Under the pieces are notes generated by a model. The model saw only the letters and a program-made list of their open reading frames with translations. It was not told the DNA's origin and made no database searches. Position numbers and translations under genes: made by a program. Of a stretch of 64,000 nt of DNA, positions 63,991 to 64,000 are shown one piece after another. The stretch spans positions 11,396 to 75,395 of the forward strand of contig CABUKS010000008.1 in NCBI GenBank assembly GCA_902492235.1. The letters run 5' to 3'. The first letter of the stretch is position 1, and each line of letters starts with the position of its first letter. Source of the DNA: an uncultured Collinsella sp. Lineage in GTDB: Bacteria > Actinomycetota > Coriobacteriia > Coriobacteriales > Coriobacteriaceae.

Positions 63991-64000
63991 ATGCGTGTCG

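Overview
The window looks like chromosome from a gut Coriobacteriia bacterium, most likely Collinsella or a close relative. This is inferred from gene content and from a G+C-rich codon bias (most third positions G or C); no marker gene was compared. No rRNA, tRNA or CRISPR array was found. About 50 protein genes are supported, many in short two- to six-gene operons with Shine-Dalgarno sites and ATGA-type overlaps.

Layout. 1-4121: a dehydrogenase divergent from an alpha-glucoside PTS permease and a GH4 6-phospho-alpha-glucosidase, with GntR-like operators between them. 4249-9764: housekeeping genes (ychF, asparaginase, guaA) and a small XRE repressor module on a perfect 24-bp palindrome. 9976-14809: a strikingly G+C-rich minus-strand island, a lantibiotic-immunity type ABC transporter (ATPase, two permeases), a YxeA-like protein and a two-component system. 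One permease gene carries both a frameshift and a stop codon. 14962-15210: a remnant of a type I restriction specificity gene. 15428-18909: a MerR-controlled cluster of small redox enzymes, whose first gene is frameshifted. 19156-23578: a cupin and an HxlR regulator sharing an operator, a sortase substrate, a flavoprotein and an AAA-type ATPase with iterons over its promoter.

23827-28110: a type IIA topoisomerase pair of topoisomerase IV type. 28503-34034: a 1455-aa Tat-exported surface protein with an LAGTG anchor and a LuxR regulator. 34103-38058: a two-component system divergent from a redox operon (48-aa CXXC protein, membrane 4Fe-4S protein, thioredoxin-like lipoprotein). 38312-42573: a MacB-like transporter with an oversized external domain, and a tRNA-dihydrouridine synthase.

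42574-43839 is the most unusual part. It is a poorly coding, A+T-richer stretch bracketed by two direct copies of a 69-bp palindromic repeat whose stems show compensatory base changes. It contains an orphan ribbon-helix-helix gene and a 244-bp element with 42-bp inverted ends. A second element of this kind (184 bp, 38-bp arms) lies at 58237-58420.

43840-63990: glutaredoxin, an XRE/zinc-ribbon/TipAS regulator, TrmO, a PatB-type lyase, two related extracytoplasmic-sensing hybrid kinases (one split into binding protein plus kinase, one fused) around a PNPOx-like flavoprotein, a K+ channel, a LOG protein, a ClC transporter, an EFR1-type ferredoxin, an EamA transporter, a GntR-controlled ABC exporter, peptide release factor 3, a queuosine-precursor-type transporter with a structured leader, and an SDR ending at a strong terminator.

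All family assignments come from reading motifs by eye; no database search was run.
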